Assembly (NCBI GenBank): GCA_010015805.1
Contig: ML978127.1
Location: forward strand, 1,860,001-1,924,000
DNA: 64,000 nucleotides
From: Rhizodiscina lignyota
Lineage: Eukaryota; Ascomycota; Dothideomycetes; Aulographales; Rhizodiscinaceae
Direction of reading: 5' to 3'
In this document: positions 52,482 through 62,350 of the stretch, piece after piece
Layout of the letters: every line of letters begins with the position of its first letter
How positions within the stretch are numbered: position 1 is the first letter of the stretch
The notes under the pieces: model-generated
What the model saw: only the letters and a program-made list of their open reading frames with translations
Told to the model about the DNA's origin: nothing
The model's database searches: none
Made by a program: the position numbers and the translations under genes

Positions 52482-53468
52482 ATGCCTACTCGCTCTGATA
52501 TCGAAGCCTACATTGGCGGCGCGAAGCGTCACTCCGAAACACCAACCAGCGCGGGCAAGAAGCGCGATAACGACGAGGATCGCGAGCTCAGCCCCGAGAA
52601 GAAGATCACCAAGAAGCTCAGACCGGGAGGTCTGCCGAGCCGCACTCGAGCTCATGCTACGAACAACCAGCGCATGGAGCGCATGTCACACATCCACATT
52701 TCTGAGGAGTCCGAGGATGACTCCCTCTTCGTGCCAGAGTATCGATCGGGCCTAAAGGAACGCATCGAACAGGCAAAGGAGCGCATGGAGGAGGCGAAGC
52801 TCCGCAAGTCCCAGAGCGCCACTCCTACTACCGCTTATGGCCGTGCACACTTCGAGACTCCCGCCGAGGATAGCCCATTGGCAAGTGTTGAGGAAGCAGG
52901 CGAGATGGAGGAAGAGGTCAACACTTATGATGAGCAGGCTAAGCGTAACGCGCCAACCGCGGCTATGCTCCCTCCAGCCAGGTCTGCCGCTACGTCCATG
53001 CACTCCACGCCTGCTTCTGCTGTCGCTGCCGCCGCCGCCAAGGCTCGCTCGGGTACGTCCACGGGCGCTTCACCCTCTCTTTCGGCACTCCGCGGTCGTG
53101 AGCGTCAGTTGGCCGAGCTTGAGGCTATGCGCCAGAAGGTGCAGAAGGCGAAGGAGAAGCGCGCAGCCAAGCAGCGCGAGAACGAGGAGGAGTCGCAGGT
53201 CATCGAGGACGCGACGGTATGTCTCTCCTTAACGATACTAACCCTTCGATTATTCCTGCATAACGGCTTACTACATGGTCAGCTAGAGCTCAACGCCAGC
53301 CACCGCGCTGAAATGGAAGAGCTCCAGAAGCAACTAGAGGAAGAGAACGAGGCCTTCGACGCTGCGGAGGAGGAGTCTGCCAGGCTTCGCGCCGAGCGCG
53401 AGCGCGTGAAGGATGAGCTGGCGAGGAAGCGTGGCGAGTCTCGCGTTAAGACGGAGCCGGTTGAGTGA
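52482..53468 (+). CDS. Coiled-coil protein of unknown function
   Basis: Two exons (52482-53216, 53283-53468; 66-bp intron), 306 aa. I do not recognise a family. The N-terminus is charged and disordered (MPTRSDIEAYIGGAKRHSE, then SPEKKITKKLRPGG), with an acidic SEESEDDSLFVPEY patch. An Ala/Ser/Pro-rich centre follows, then a long coiled coil (RERQLAELEAMRQKVQKAKE to the end) that the intron interrupts. The intron has a good ACTAAC branch site, is a multiple of three and is stop-free. The tail contains RVKTEPVE, a consensus SUMO acceptor (V-K-x-E). Basic patches and the SUMO motif suggest a nuclear protein. The call rests on composition and an ATG in good context. Confidence 0.75.
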   Translation: MPTRSDIEAYIGGAKRHSETPTSAGKKRDNDEDRELSPEKKITKKLRPGGLPSRTRAHATNNQRMERMSHIHISEESEDDSLFVPEYRSGLKERIEQAKERMEEAKLRKSQSATPTTAYGRAHFETPAEDSPLASVEEAGEMEEEVNTYDEQAKRNAPTAAMLPPARSAATSMHSTPASAVAAAAAKARSGTSTGASPSLSALRGRERQLAELEAMRQKVQKAKEKRAAKQRENEEESQVIEDATVCLSLTILTLRLFLHNGLLHGQLELNASHRAEMEELQKQLEEENEAFDAAEEESARLRAERERVKDELARKRGESRVKTEPVE

Positions 53469-54808
53469 ACGACATGGGGAAGCTGTGGAAGAGGCGTGGG
53501 TCAAGATTGACATGGGGGTGATGAGGTGGTTCACAAATGGGGTGGGGGATTTTCTGCGGCGTTAAAGGCATTGGGAAAAGTGTGTTTTCAACAACGACAG
53601 GCTACGACAAACAGTAGCAGAATGGAACTTTCAACTCTACAAGTGAATGCAAAGAACATATGCTGCACGTGACTACCCTCGTGATGCTCTAAGCTCTGTG
53701 AATTGCCGCTGTTTCGTCTCGGTGGCGAATATCGAGATATTCAGCCATTGATGTCGAAGCGACGAGGAGGCGTTGCACTGTATTATATCTGTGGCCAGCC
53801 ATCAACGCAACATTTTCAGAAGCCTACTCAGTATCTGTATTTCAACCTCAGTAAAACCAAAAGATCGGCGTAAATAGGTGCTCGGCGAGATCGATATGCA
53901 TACATCTGCATGAGTATCAATTGTGCTTGAACGGCAGTCGAGAACCCAACGCCGAGGCTTCTGTATGGACACCGAAGGTCTGCGATAGATATTACCGTTA
54001 AATTAAACGCTTGAGAAAACGAATTAAATGCTTCAGCATGTGACAATCTTGGGCAGAGACTCCTTCCATGATGGAGTGGAGGAGATGAGGTTCTCCACAG
54101 ACCGGATTCGGAAAGGCGCCACGGAACTTTGGGCTTGGCAGGAGGTTGGATGGCCTGACCTGCCTGATGGCGAACTTCAACTCATCACCCATCAACGATA
54201 GCCACCATTCACCCTCAGTCTTTATACATAAAATAGATGTCAAATGCCCCCAGACTTAATTCTGCAAACTCGCAAATGATGGCACGACTGAACACTATGA
54301 GGACAACAGGTATAGCTTCGCTCCTTGTCTCGAAACGAGCGAAAATGAATCAGGTGAAGCAATTAAATATACGTCTGCTCTTACGATGAACGAGCCTTTC
54401 AATTGAACTTCAACCATATTTAAACATTCAAGATGACTCCAGACTCTCACCGCCCATTACGATTAACTCACCTGGTAGCTTAACCTTGAACGATCGCATG
54501 GCACCTCTCCCGATTATTTCACTCCCTATCACCATCTTCGCCTTCATTTAGATGACTTTGGGCTATCCTCAAACATTTCTTCACAGTCATCACAAGAGGC
54601 TATTCTTTCTCTCTACCTATAAGTAGATCAGCCTCTCCTCTACCCCACTCTACTTCCTTCAACTTCCAATCCAGCTTCGATCCCCAATTCGACCTTCAAC
54701 AATATCTTCCTTAGTCATACATACTTTGGACTTTGCAGTGCTACGTGCTTTCCTTTTCAAGACATTCTCCACGGAACCATTCTCCACACTTCAAGTCCAA
54801 CTCTCAAG
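53469..54808. other. Intergenic region, no gene seen
   Basis: About 1.3 kb. The last 250 bp are strongly C/T-rich, the usual look of a fungal promoter and leader. Nothing else recognised. Confidence 0.45.
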
Positions 54809-56809
54809 ATGTCCACACTCACTCCCGATTCAACTACTGAAATGGTACGCAGCGATCCTCAACATGCCAGGTTGATAAAAAAGCAATGTGTAGAGGCGGA
54901 GAAGAGACGCAAGCAGGCGGAGCAAAGGCGTAAATATCAGGAAAATAAACGACGCAAAGAACAGGAACGATTAACATCACGACGGAGGGACATCTTAAGA
55001 CACGGACGCGTCAATAAAGAGGCAGCTCGGAGTCACATCGAGGCATGGAAGGAGCATGAAGCAGATGAGGAGGAAAAAGCCCGAGCGCGTGCAGCAAAGG
55101 ACAATAGGATCTACCAACAGCCTGACCCCAAGAAATACGCAAGTGAAATGCAGCTACTCCTTGACAGCCCTTCGATGTTATTGCGACAACTTGAGAATGA
55201 TTTGAAAGCGCACTCGGAGAGATGTTGGCCTTTCTTGCTGCGCGCCGTCTCCAGGGACAAAGTCCGCGGATCCTTCAACAAGGCGACGAAAGGACACACG
55301 AGCTTGGATTTATTCCAACCGTCAGCAGATAATCAGCTTGGTCAAGATTGTCACGGATCCATATTTGATATGACCGTGGGAGAGGTGCTGACCATGGTTG
55401 GCCACCACCTCTTGTGGAAAGATCGGAATCCGGACGAGTTCTTATCTTTCTCAATCTCAATGCTATTCGTCATTGAGCACGCCCTCGGTAGGTCTAGAAA
55501 AGATCAGTTCGGCTGCTTCATTATGATGATGGAGCCCAAAAAGGCCACGACTACTGCCACAAGGACATCTACAGCTGGACGACCGGCCCCATTCTACGGT
55601 GCGCTGGAGTTACTCGAAGTATACGGGGTCCGCAAATGGGAAGGTTGGGGTAACGAAGATAGGGGAGGGCTGCATCCACGCAAGTTCACCCATGAGTGGT
55701 TGTTGCATGGAAATGCGAGGTACACTCCGGACAATGAAAGTCTCCTTACTCTCGATGAATTGAAGGCGAAGGGGTTGTTTCGCATCTACCCTGAATTTGC
55801 CATACCGAGGAGATCGCATAGCACCAACCTTTATGAGAGGCTGGTCGCTCTCCGCCGGGTATTGTTCGATGGTGAAGGTCCACAGTACCTAGGCATAGAC
55901 GAGATCGAATGGGCTGCAGATGTAGCTCGCGGATTTGTCCAGGGATCAGGCGATGGCGATGTGGAAGACTCTCCGGCCAAGGCACCGCTACATGCAGTGC
56001 TTATGCTCATTGGACTTCGAAAGCGGCCCCAGGGCTCTCAGTTGCTCATAGGGTGGATTCGCGCAAACTATACAGGTACGATTCCGTTGTAGCTTTCTTG
56101 CATATGCATGCTAACAATAGTTGGAGCCTACGACCTCGAGAAGTACCTGCATCCGCACATGCATCAAATTGCCGACAATCTGCCTGAAGTTGAACAATAC
56201 CTAAACCTTGTACGAGATGCTTGCACTGCTCTCAACACCAATATGATCCCAGATACTATCCTGGACTCTGGGAGCACGATAGGCACTGCAGGAATGTTCT
56301 TGGAAGAAGACCAGAGGCTATTTAAGGAACCACGACTATATTTCAAGGACGACGTGCTTTGGGCTGAGAAGGAAGCACGCAAAAAGCGCCATAACAAGGG
56401 GCCGACGCTGAGTCTCTCACAGAAGGTTATGCACGGCATGAATGCAAATGGTCAAGCCCCGACTGATCATCAAGTTCTGGAACCGGAGGACAGAACAATG
56501 GAGCACATGGGCCTGGTGGGAGAGGTCGAAGGGGAGGACGGCATGGGCCAGGACGCTAACGATGACGCGGAAAATGAAGAGGAAGTCGACATCGAAAAAG
56601 AGCTCGCCGAGGTATTTGCTGAAATACCAACTGCTGAAGAGGATATCCTCGACTTCGCTACGGCAGATGATGGGCACTTTGAGGAGGAAGAGGAAGCGGA
56701 GATGGACGACGAAATGGACGATGTTAATTCTGACGATCAAACACCTTTGAAGCGAGGTCGTCGCTCTTCGAGTATCGAGCTGGTTGCAACGAAGAGACAA
56801 AAGTTCTGA
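54809..56809 (+). CDS. Uncharacterised 651-aa protein with basic head and acidic tail
   Basis: Two exons (54809-56075, 56121-56809; 45-bp intron), 651 aa. No known family comes to mind. Residues about 20-100 form a highly charged helix rich in Lys, Arg and Glu (AEKRRKQAEQRRKYQENKRR). The centre (about 110-480) looks globular with several aromatic stretches such as MVGHHLLWKDRNPDEFLSF and RKWEGWGNEDRGGLHPRKF. The tail is very acidic (EEEEEAEMDDEMDDVNSDD) and ends in a basic KRGRR/KRQKF patch that could be a nuclear signal. Branch site CTAAC lies only about five bases before the acceptor TAG, which is unusually close. A chromatin or nucleolar role is a guess from composition alone. Confidence 0.78.
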
Positions 56810-57361
56810 AATGAGTTTCATTTACTCCGTACATTGCTCAAGATGGCTCAAGGACCGGCAAACACGAAGCTGAGCAACTCGATTCAGACACGAAAGTCGA
56901 TGACGGTAATTTTGCAGAGCTCGAAGTTTGCCCAATGGCATGGTGGTTACCTCAATGGCATTATCTGATCCTCCCACGGTTGCTTATATAGATAGCATTC
57001 GGTTACATTCTCATGCACATTTCTTTTCCAACTTACGATTTGAATACCAGCGTCCAAAATGATATCTTATTGAGATTTGTTGGTCCACGGCGACGATTTG
57101 AATGCAAAATTACTCTCCCAAACGTCCGGGTGACTTTCAAAGAATCCACTCAATGCTGGACCTTTCGACCCTCGCATCAAGACCGCGAACAGCTTCTCCC
57201 TGAGCCTTCAGAAGTATGAAGACGGCAATTGCACCTGTACCATCATCCGTATCCAATTTGTCATGTCAACATTCCAGCTCATGATGCCAACGGTATTACC
57301 TCCGCTCGTCCTCTCACGCCCAGCAAGCCGAGAACTCTATTTTCCGCCTTAGGATAAGACA

Positions 57362-57391
57362 CCACAGTCCCACAGTCCCACAGTCCCACAG
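57362..57391 (+). repeat. CCCACAGT microsatellite, about four units
   Basis: CCACAGTC repeats in tandem with an 8-bp period. Short and perfect, so probably young and length-variable. Confidence 0.8.
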
Positions 57392-57709
57392 GCCAGAATA
57401 CGGGAATAAGAGGACCAATCCCACAGCCTACACCTTCGGAAGCTGCATAGAAGAACTCAAACACGATGTCGTCGCGTGGCAGCATCCGTAAACGCGTGGA
57501 GAATTGTCAATCTTCCCCGCATCCGCGTCGCCCCGCAACGCCTACGGAGCAGAGCTGTATGACGCGCCAGGGTTGGCACGGAGTCGAGAACTTCCAGAAA
57601 CGACGAGTGGAGCCGTAAGAGAGCGTGAAATACGTCAGGGCCCATGTGAAAAAGCATCCCGTTGCGACATGTCACCATCAGCTTGCCCCGCCCTGGGAGG
57701 TGGGGAGCT

Positions 57710-57717
57710 TATATATA
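57710..57717 (+). promoter_or_regulatory. TATA box of the dehydrogenase gene
   Basis: TATATATA about 107 bp before the ATG at 57824, a good TATA position for a fungal gene. Confidence 0.5.
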
Positions 57718-57823
57718 CGCGATGGGCAAGAAAAATCTATGGGATTTGCACGGTCTGGATATCCAGAGATTCGGGACTTTCACAATTTTAACAGATTAAG
57801 CAATTGAGAAGATATCAATCAAG

Positions 57824-59086
57824 ATGTCGGACAAAATGAAGGCAGTGCACTATGAAGGGCCGTTCAAGGTCTCCGTTAAGGAGGTAGAGTTGCCAAAGCT
57901 TGAGCATCCGGATGAGGCCATAATCAAGGTCACGACAGCTTGTAAGCGGGACATGAATGTCAATTGAGAGGCAGGGCGGTACTAATGTGCTATGAGGTAT
58001 CTGCGGCTCCGATCTGCACATGTATCAAGGTCGAACAGCAGCACAAGGCGGTCTCGTCTTCGGCCATGAGAACATGGGCATCATAACAGAAATCGGACCC
58101 GGCGTCACGCTCCTGAATAAGGGCGATCGTATCGTACTGCCATTCAACGTTGCTGATGGGCGCTGCCGCAACTGTGAAGAGGGTAAGACGGCGTTCTGCA
58201 CAGGAGTCAACCCAGGCTTCGCTGGAGGCGCGTACGGCTACGTTGCTATGGGACCGTATCAGGGAGGACAGGCGCAGTATCTCCGCGTGCCATACGCAGA
58301 CTTCAACGCCCTGAAGCTTCCGCCTGGAAAGGAGCACGAGGCGGACTTTGCTCTCCTTGCCGACATTTTCCCGACTGGCTGGCACGGCGTGCAGCTGAGC
58401 GGCTTCAAGCCAGGCGAATCCATTGCCGTCTTTGGTGCTGGCCCGGTCGGGTTGATGGCCGCGTACAGTGGTGTACTCCGAGGAGCGAGTAGAGTGTATG
58501 TTGTCGACCAGGTGAAGGAGCGATTGGACGCCGCAGAGAAGATCGGGTGCATACCTATCAACTTTACAAAGTCCGACCCCGTTCAGCAGATCATTGATCA
58601 CAATGGAGACATGGTCGACCGTGCAGTGGATGCAGTAGGATACCAGGCTGTTGATGCTTCTGGCAGCAAGGAGAAGCCGAACATTGTCTTGGACCAAATC
58701 ATCAAGGTCACTCGACCGACTGGCGGACTGGGTATTCCCGGACTTTACGTCCCGGCTGACCCAGGTGCACCGGACGCTCAATCAAAGGAAGGTCAGGTTC
58801 TGATTCCATTTGGAAAATTATTTGAGAAAGTGAGTGGCTACCTGCAAAACGACTGGATTATGATACTGATTTGCTGCAGGGTTTAACTGTTGGCACCGGC
58901 CAGTGCAACGTAAAAGCATACAATCGATACCTCCGAGACCTGATCATCTCCGGCCGAGCAAAACCGTCCTTTGTAGTCTCGCATGAGGTTGGCATGGATG
59001 AAGCCGTGGATGCTTATGACAAGTTCGACCGTCGCGTAGACGGATATACTAAGGTCTTGATTCACCCCAACGGAACTGACTGGTAG
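57824..59086 (+). CDS. Zinc alcohol dehydrogenase, glutathione-independent formaldehyde dehydrogenase-like
   Basis: Three exons (57824-57941, 57997-58829, 58880-59086; introns 55 and 50 bp), 385 aa. Medium-chain dehydrogenase: catalytic zinc site Cys in ACICGSDLHMYQG and GHENMG; structural zinc loop GRCRNCEEGKTAFC; NAD Rossmann motif VFGAGPVGLMAAY. GVNPGFAGGAYGYVAMGPYQGGQAQYLRVPYAD is the signature of the formaldehyde dismutase/glutathione-independent formaldehyde dehydrogenase branch, which oxidises aldehydes without a thiol cofactor. The C-terminus GLTVGTGQCNVKAYNRYLRDLI also fits. No targeting signal. Three of the four usual structural cysteines are obvious, the fourth is not, so structural zinc binding may be partial. 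It converges with the cyclophilin gene. Confidence 0.93.
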
Positions 59087-59207
59087 GGGGAAGACTAGAA
59101 GTTTGTTAGGACTAAGAGCCTATGATTATTTTGGCGTGTGTACAGTACCTGTCAAGCCAGTTCAGTAAGCGCTGCAGCTTATACCTGCCAAGACCCGCCG
59201 ATGTATC

Positions 59208-59231
59208 AACCGGCTTGTCAACCGGCTTGTC
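59208..59231 (+). repeat. Two tandem 12-bp units AACCGGCTTGTC
   Basis: Perfect duplication of 12 bp between the convergent dehydrogenase and cyclophilin genes. Confidence 0.8.
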
Positions 59232-59301
59232 CACCACCTCGGTCTCTACCTCGCTCTAGTGATTGTAGTAATAACGTGGTATTGTCTCGATCATGTTGTG
59301 T

Positions 59302-59838
59302 TCATACCTCGCCCTTGCCTTCCTCAACAACGTGGGCACTCAAGATCTTCACTTCTTCGACTGGTCTGTCGTCCTTAGTCTTCACCAGTCCCATCCTCTG
59401 AACGACTCGCAGTCCGTTCTTGACCCTTCCGAAAATCGTGTGCTTCCCATCCAGCCATGGTGTCGGCGCGAGCGTGATGAAGAATTGGCTGCCGTTCGTG
59501 TTTGCGCCCGAATTTGCCATGCTCAAGATTCCAGCACCGGTGTGCTTCAGTCCAGCGTGAATCTCGTCCTCGAACTTTTCACCATAGATAGAGCTACCGC
59601 CGCGACCTGTGCCGGTCGGGTCGCCACCTTGGATCATGAAGGAGGGGATGATGCGGTGGAAGACGGTGTTGTTGTAGTAACCACGTTCGGCCAGCTCGGC
59701 GAAGTTCTTGCAAGTCTTTGGAGCATGAGCGTTGTAGAGCTCAACGACGATGATGCCCTACGGTCATTTAGGATTAGAGCAGCGAGCTGACATTTCATGA
59801 CATACCATAGTAGTCTCTAGCGCCACATTGGTAGCCAT
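59302..59838 (-). CDS. Cyclophilin, PPIL1-type peptidyl-prolyl isomerase
   Basis: Two exons (59838-59806, 59757-59302; 48-bp intron), 162 aa, the short single-domain form without signal peptide. It catalyses cis-trans isomerisation of prolyl bonds. The active site is intact: [19 protein letters not shown] with the catalytic Arg, [22 protein letters not shown] with the cyclosporin-contact Trp. The start [19 protein letters not shown], the [13 protein letters not shown] stretch and the [11 protein letters not shown] end match PPIL1/Cyp-type spliceosomal cyclophilins of fungi. In other eukaryotes this group works in the activated spliceosome with SKIP, so a nuclear role is likely; that link is from family knowledge. 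Confidence 0.95.
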
Positions 59839-60689
59839 GTCGCCCCTGGAAATCCCGGAGATTCCTTGACGCGAGTGAAGTGATTGTAGTCTGCAGCTCA
59901 AAAACTCGGGTCTTGGACCTGAAATTTCAGCTCCTGAACTGAGACACGTCGATCTTTAGTATTTGAGATGAGACCTAGCCGTAAGAAGTCTAATTGAACC
60001 TCGAATTGTTAGATCGCAAGTTAGAGTTGTGATGAAGCACGGAGGAGCACGGTGAGTGAAGGAACGCGTTCAGCCCTATGGAGCCTTGATATTTGCGGTC
60101 TCGCTGATTCTAACTGCTTTTGGCCTAGCGTACGGCTGACTACTTTCATACCTCCCCAGTACTTCGACACCATTCTCCCTTATTCAGGCTTCGCCGGCCG
60201 AGAGCGCCATTCATGCTGCTCGAATTCAACCACATGCTGTTATATTGCGGTCACGGGCCTCGTGCCTGTCGAGGTTGGTACCGACGAGCTATACGAAATG
60301 TTGGCTCCACTTCTCCGCAGTTAATGGAGAGGTGTAACAGTAGCCAAGGCTCGCTTTCCAGGAGACTGCTCTCCATGCTATTCGTTTCCACTGCAGCTCG
60401 CTCAGTCTAACTGCTTTCGAAACTATCACTGTCTGGAAATGCTGATGAACCTCCTCGGATACACTTCTCTTCGCTCCAACACCCGTTCAACTTCAGCGCC
60501 TCATGGCGCGGCGAACTTAGATTTCCATCCATCAATTCAGCTTTATGCCATACTACTCTGCATAGTATAAAGGCAGGATGTCCTTTGCGATTGTCAGAGA
60601 TTTTTCACCCCTTTCCACTCTTCACCCTTGTCGATTCGTTTGTCTTAGTCACTCCGCATCCTCTCTTATTCTTATCCGAAGCCTTCAGA
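59839..60689. other. Divergent intergenic region cyclophilin / hydrolase
   Basis: About 850 bp between divergent starts. TATAAA at 60566-60571 lies about 124 bp before the hydrolase ATG. No coding exon seen. Confidence 0.45.
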
Positions 60690-62136
60690 ATGCATTTCTC
60701 AAATACATCTATCAGTCTTTTCATACTGTCTATGCTAGACACTTTCGCCGGTGCAAAATGCTCCCCTGGCGCAGACTGTCACGAGCCTAGCACTTACGAC
60801 GGTTTCGATGGTGGCTCCGGCAAGGACCCCGGGAGTGGGTACAGCAGCAACTATGGTGGTGCTTTCGGAGCCCTCAAGCAGCCTTACTATCCCCCAGCAG
60901 CTGATTGTGAGGATTACATGATCCCGATTGACATCGAATACGACAATCTTGTCTTCAACGCTACGAAATGGGAGGACAACTACGGCTTGATCGACTTCCT
61001 CACAGAGGCAACGGCTCGCGCAGGCGCCGGATACCCCAGTCCAGTCGAACAGAAGCATACGAAAGGGAGTTTCGAAATCGCAGCGTCGTTTTGCTCACCA
61101 AAGAAGAAGACGTCAAAGGCAAAGAATGTCATCATCGCTACCCACGGCATTGGCCCGGCTCGTGCGCATTGGAACTCCCCTTTCAAGCCTGAAGATTACA
61201 ACTTTGTCCAATGGGCCATCGGTCAAGGCTATTCCGTGTTCTTCTACGACCGACTGGGCTGCGGCGCATCGCAGAAGTGAGTACAATTCGTCCCAAGTTA
61301 GAATCGTATGCTGATCATCTCAATCAAGGGTCACTGGATACGAAGCGTCCATTTTCACCGCTATTGCCATACTCAAGGAGCTTGCTGGAGTTGTGAAGGC
61401 AGGTAAATATACTGGTTCGATTGGAAAGCCACACAAGACTGCGGTGATGGGATTCTCCTTTGGCTCTTATACCACGCACGGCGCTGTTGCCACCATGCCT
61501 GACATTGCCGATGCCGTCGTTCTTACCGCCATTGGATTCAACGAGACTGGCCTCAATGCAAATGGACTTGTCCGCTCATTCGAACCTCGCATCGCAAATG
61601 TGCAGAATTCTGCCCTGTACGGAGATCTCGATAATGGCTATCTCACTTGGGTTGATAAGTTTGGCCTCATTTGGAAGTGAGTCAGGATTACTCAGCTATT
61701 CTAATTAGCCTCTTTTGACATAAGACCAGCTACTTCAAGAAGCCTAACTACGAACCTTCGGCTGCGGATTTTGTCGAGTCCTCGAAAGCGCCATTTGGGA
61801 TCGTAGAGTTCCTCTCATTCCTGGGCGGCCCAACCGATGCCCAGAACTACACTGGACCTGTCTTGGTAAGTTGGCTGGCTCATAAAGACTTACTCCTTGA
61901 GAAAGGCACTGAATCCTAATCTATCGTCATAGGCCATCACCGGCGAGCTTGATTACATTGTGTGCGATGGATCCTGCGACGGCATTTTCGAAGAACCGGC
62001 GAAGACATACTACAAAAACGCAAAATTCACCCCCTACCTTCAACCGGGAACAAGCCACCATCTCAATTTCGCCACGAACGCTACCGGAGCATTCAAAGTG
62101 ATTACGGATTTCTTGGCCTCGAGTGGCCTGAACTAG
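60690..62136 (+). CDS. Secreted alpha/beta hydrolase
   Basis: Four exons (60690-61276, 61329-61676, 61730-61865, 61933-62136; introns 52, 53 and 67 bp), 424 aa. The N-terminus MHFSNTSISLFILSMLDTFAGAK is a signal peptide; ATG 60690 is chosen for this reason. The fold is shown by the oxyanion-loop HGIGPARAHW, FFYDRLGCGAS and the nucleophile elbow GFSFGSYTTH (Ser between two Gly). The acid is probably in GELDYIVCD and the base His in GTSHHLNF near the end. Several N-x-S/T sites are present. It is likely an extracellular esterase, lipase or peptidase-like hydrolase; the substrate is open. It converges with the Zn2Cys6 gene at the right edge. Confidence 0.9.
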
Positions 62137-62350
62137 AGTTAGGCGTTGCAGAGTTTGTGAGGCGCTGTTGGGGGTTATTTAAATAATCATCTTCTCTTCT
62201 ATAACTCTCGTTCATGTCACTACCATATTCTTATTCATTTTAGAGTCATCATCTGTACCACTATTGAATAATTGATAATTTCCATTCTTCTTCCCCAAGT
62301 CTAAGCACATGATGTCTTCATGAATTCAATCTCCTTACATACATTTCAGC

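Larger units (their letters stand above)
56810..57823. other. Intergenic region before formaldehyde dehydrogenase-like gene
   Basis: About 1 kb. It contains the short CCCACAGT repeat at 57362-57391 and a TATATATA at 57710-57717. No coding exon seen. Confidence 0.45.

Noticed and set aside
59293-59790. Open frame on the plus strand opposite the cyclophilin gene
   Set aside because: Shadow of the conserved cyclophilin codons; no similarity of its own.
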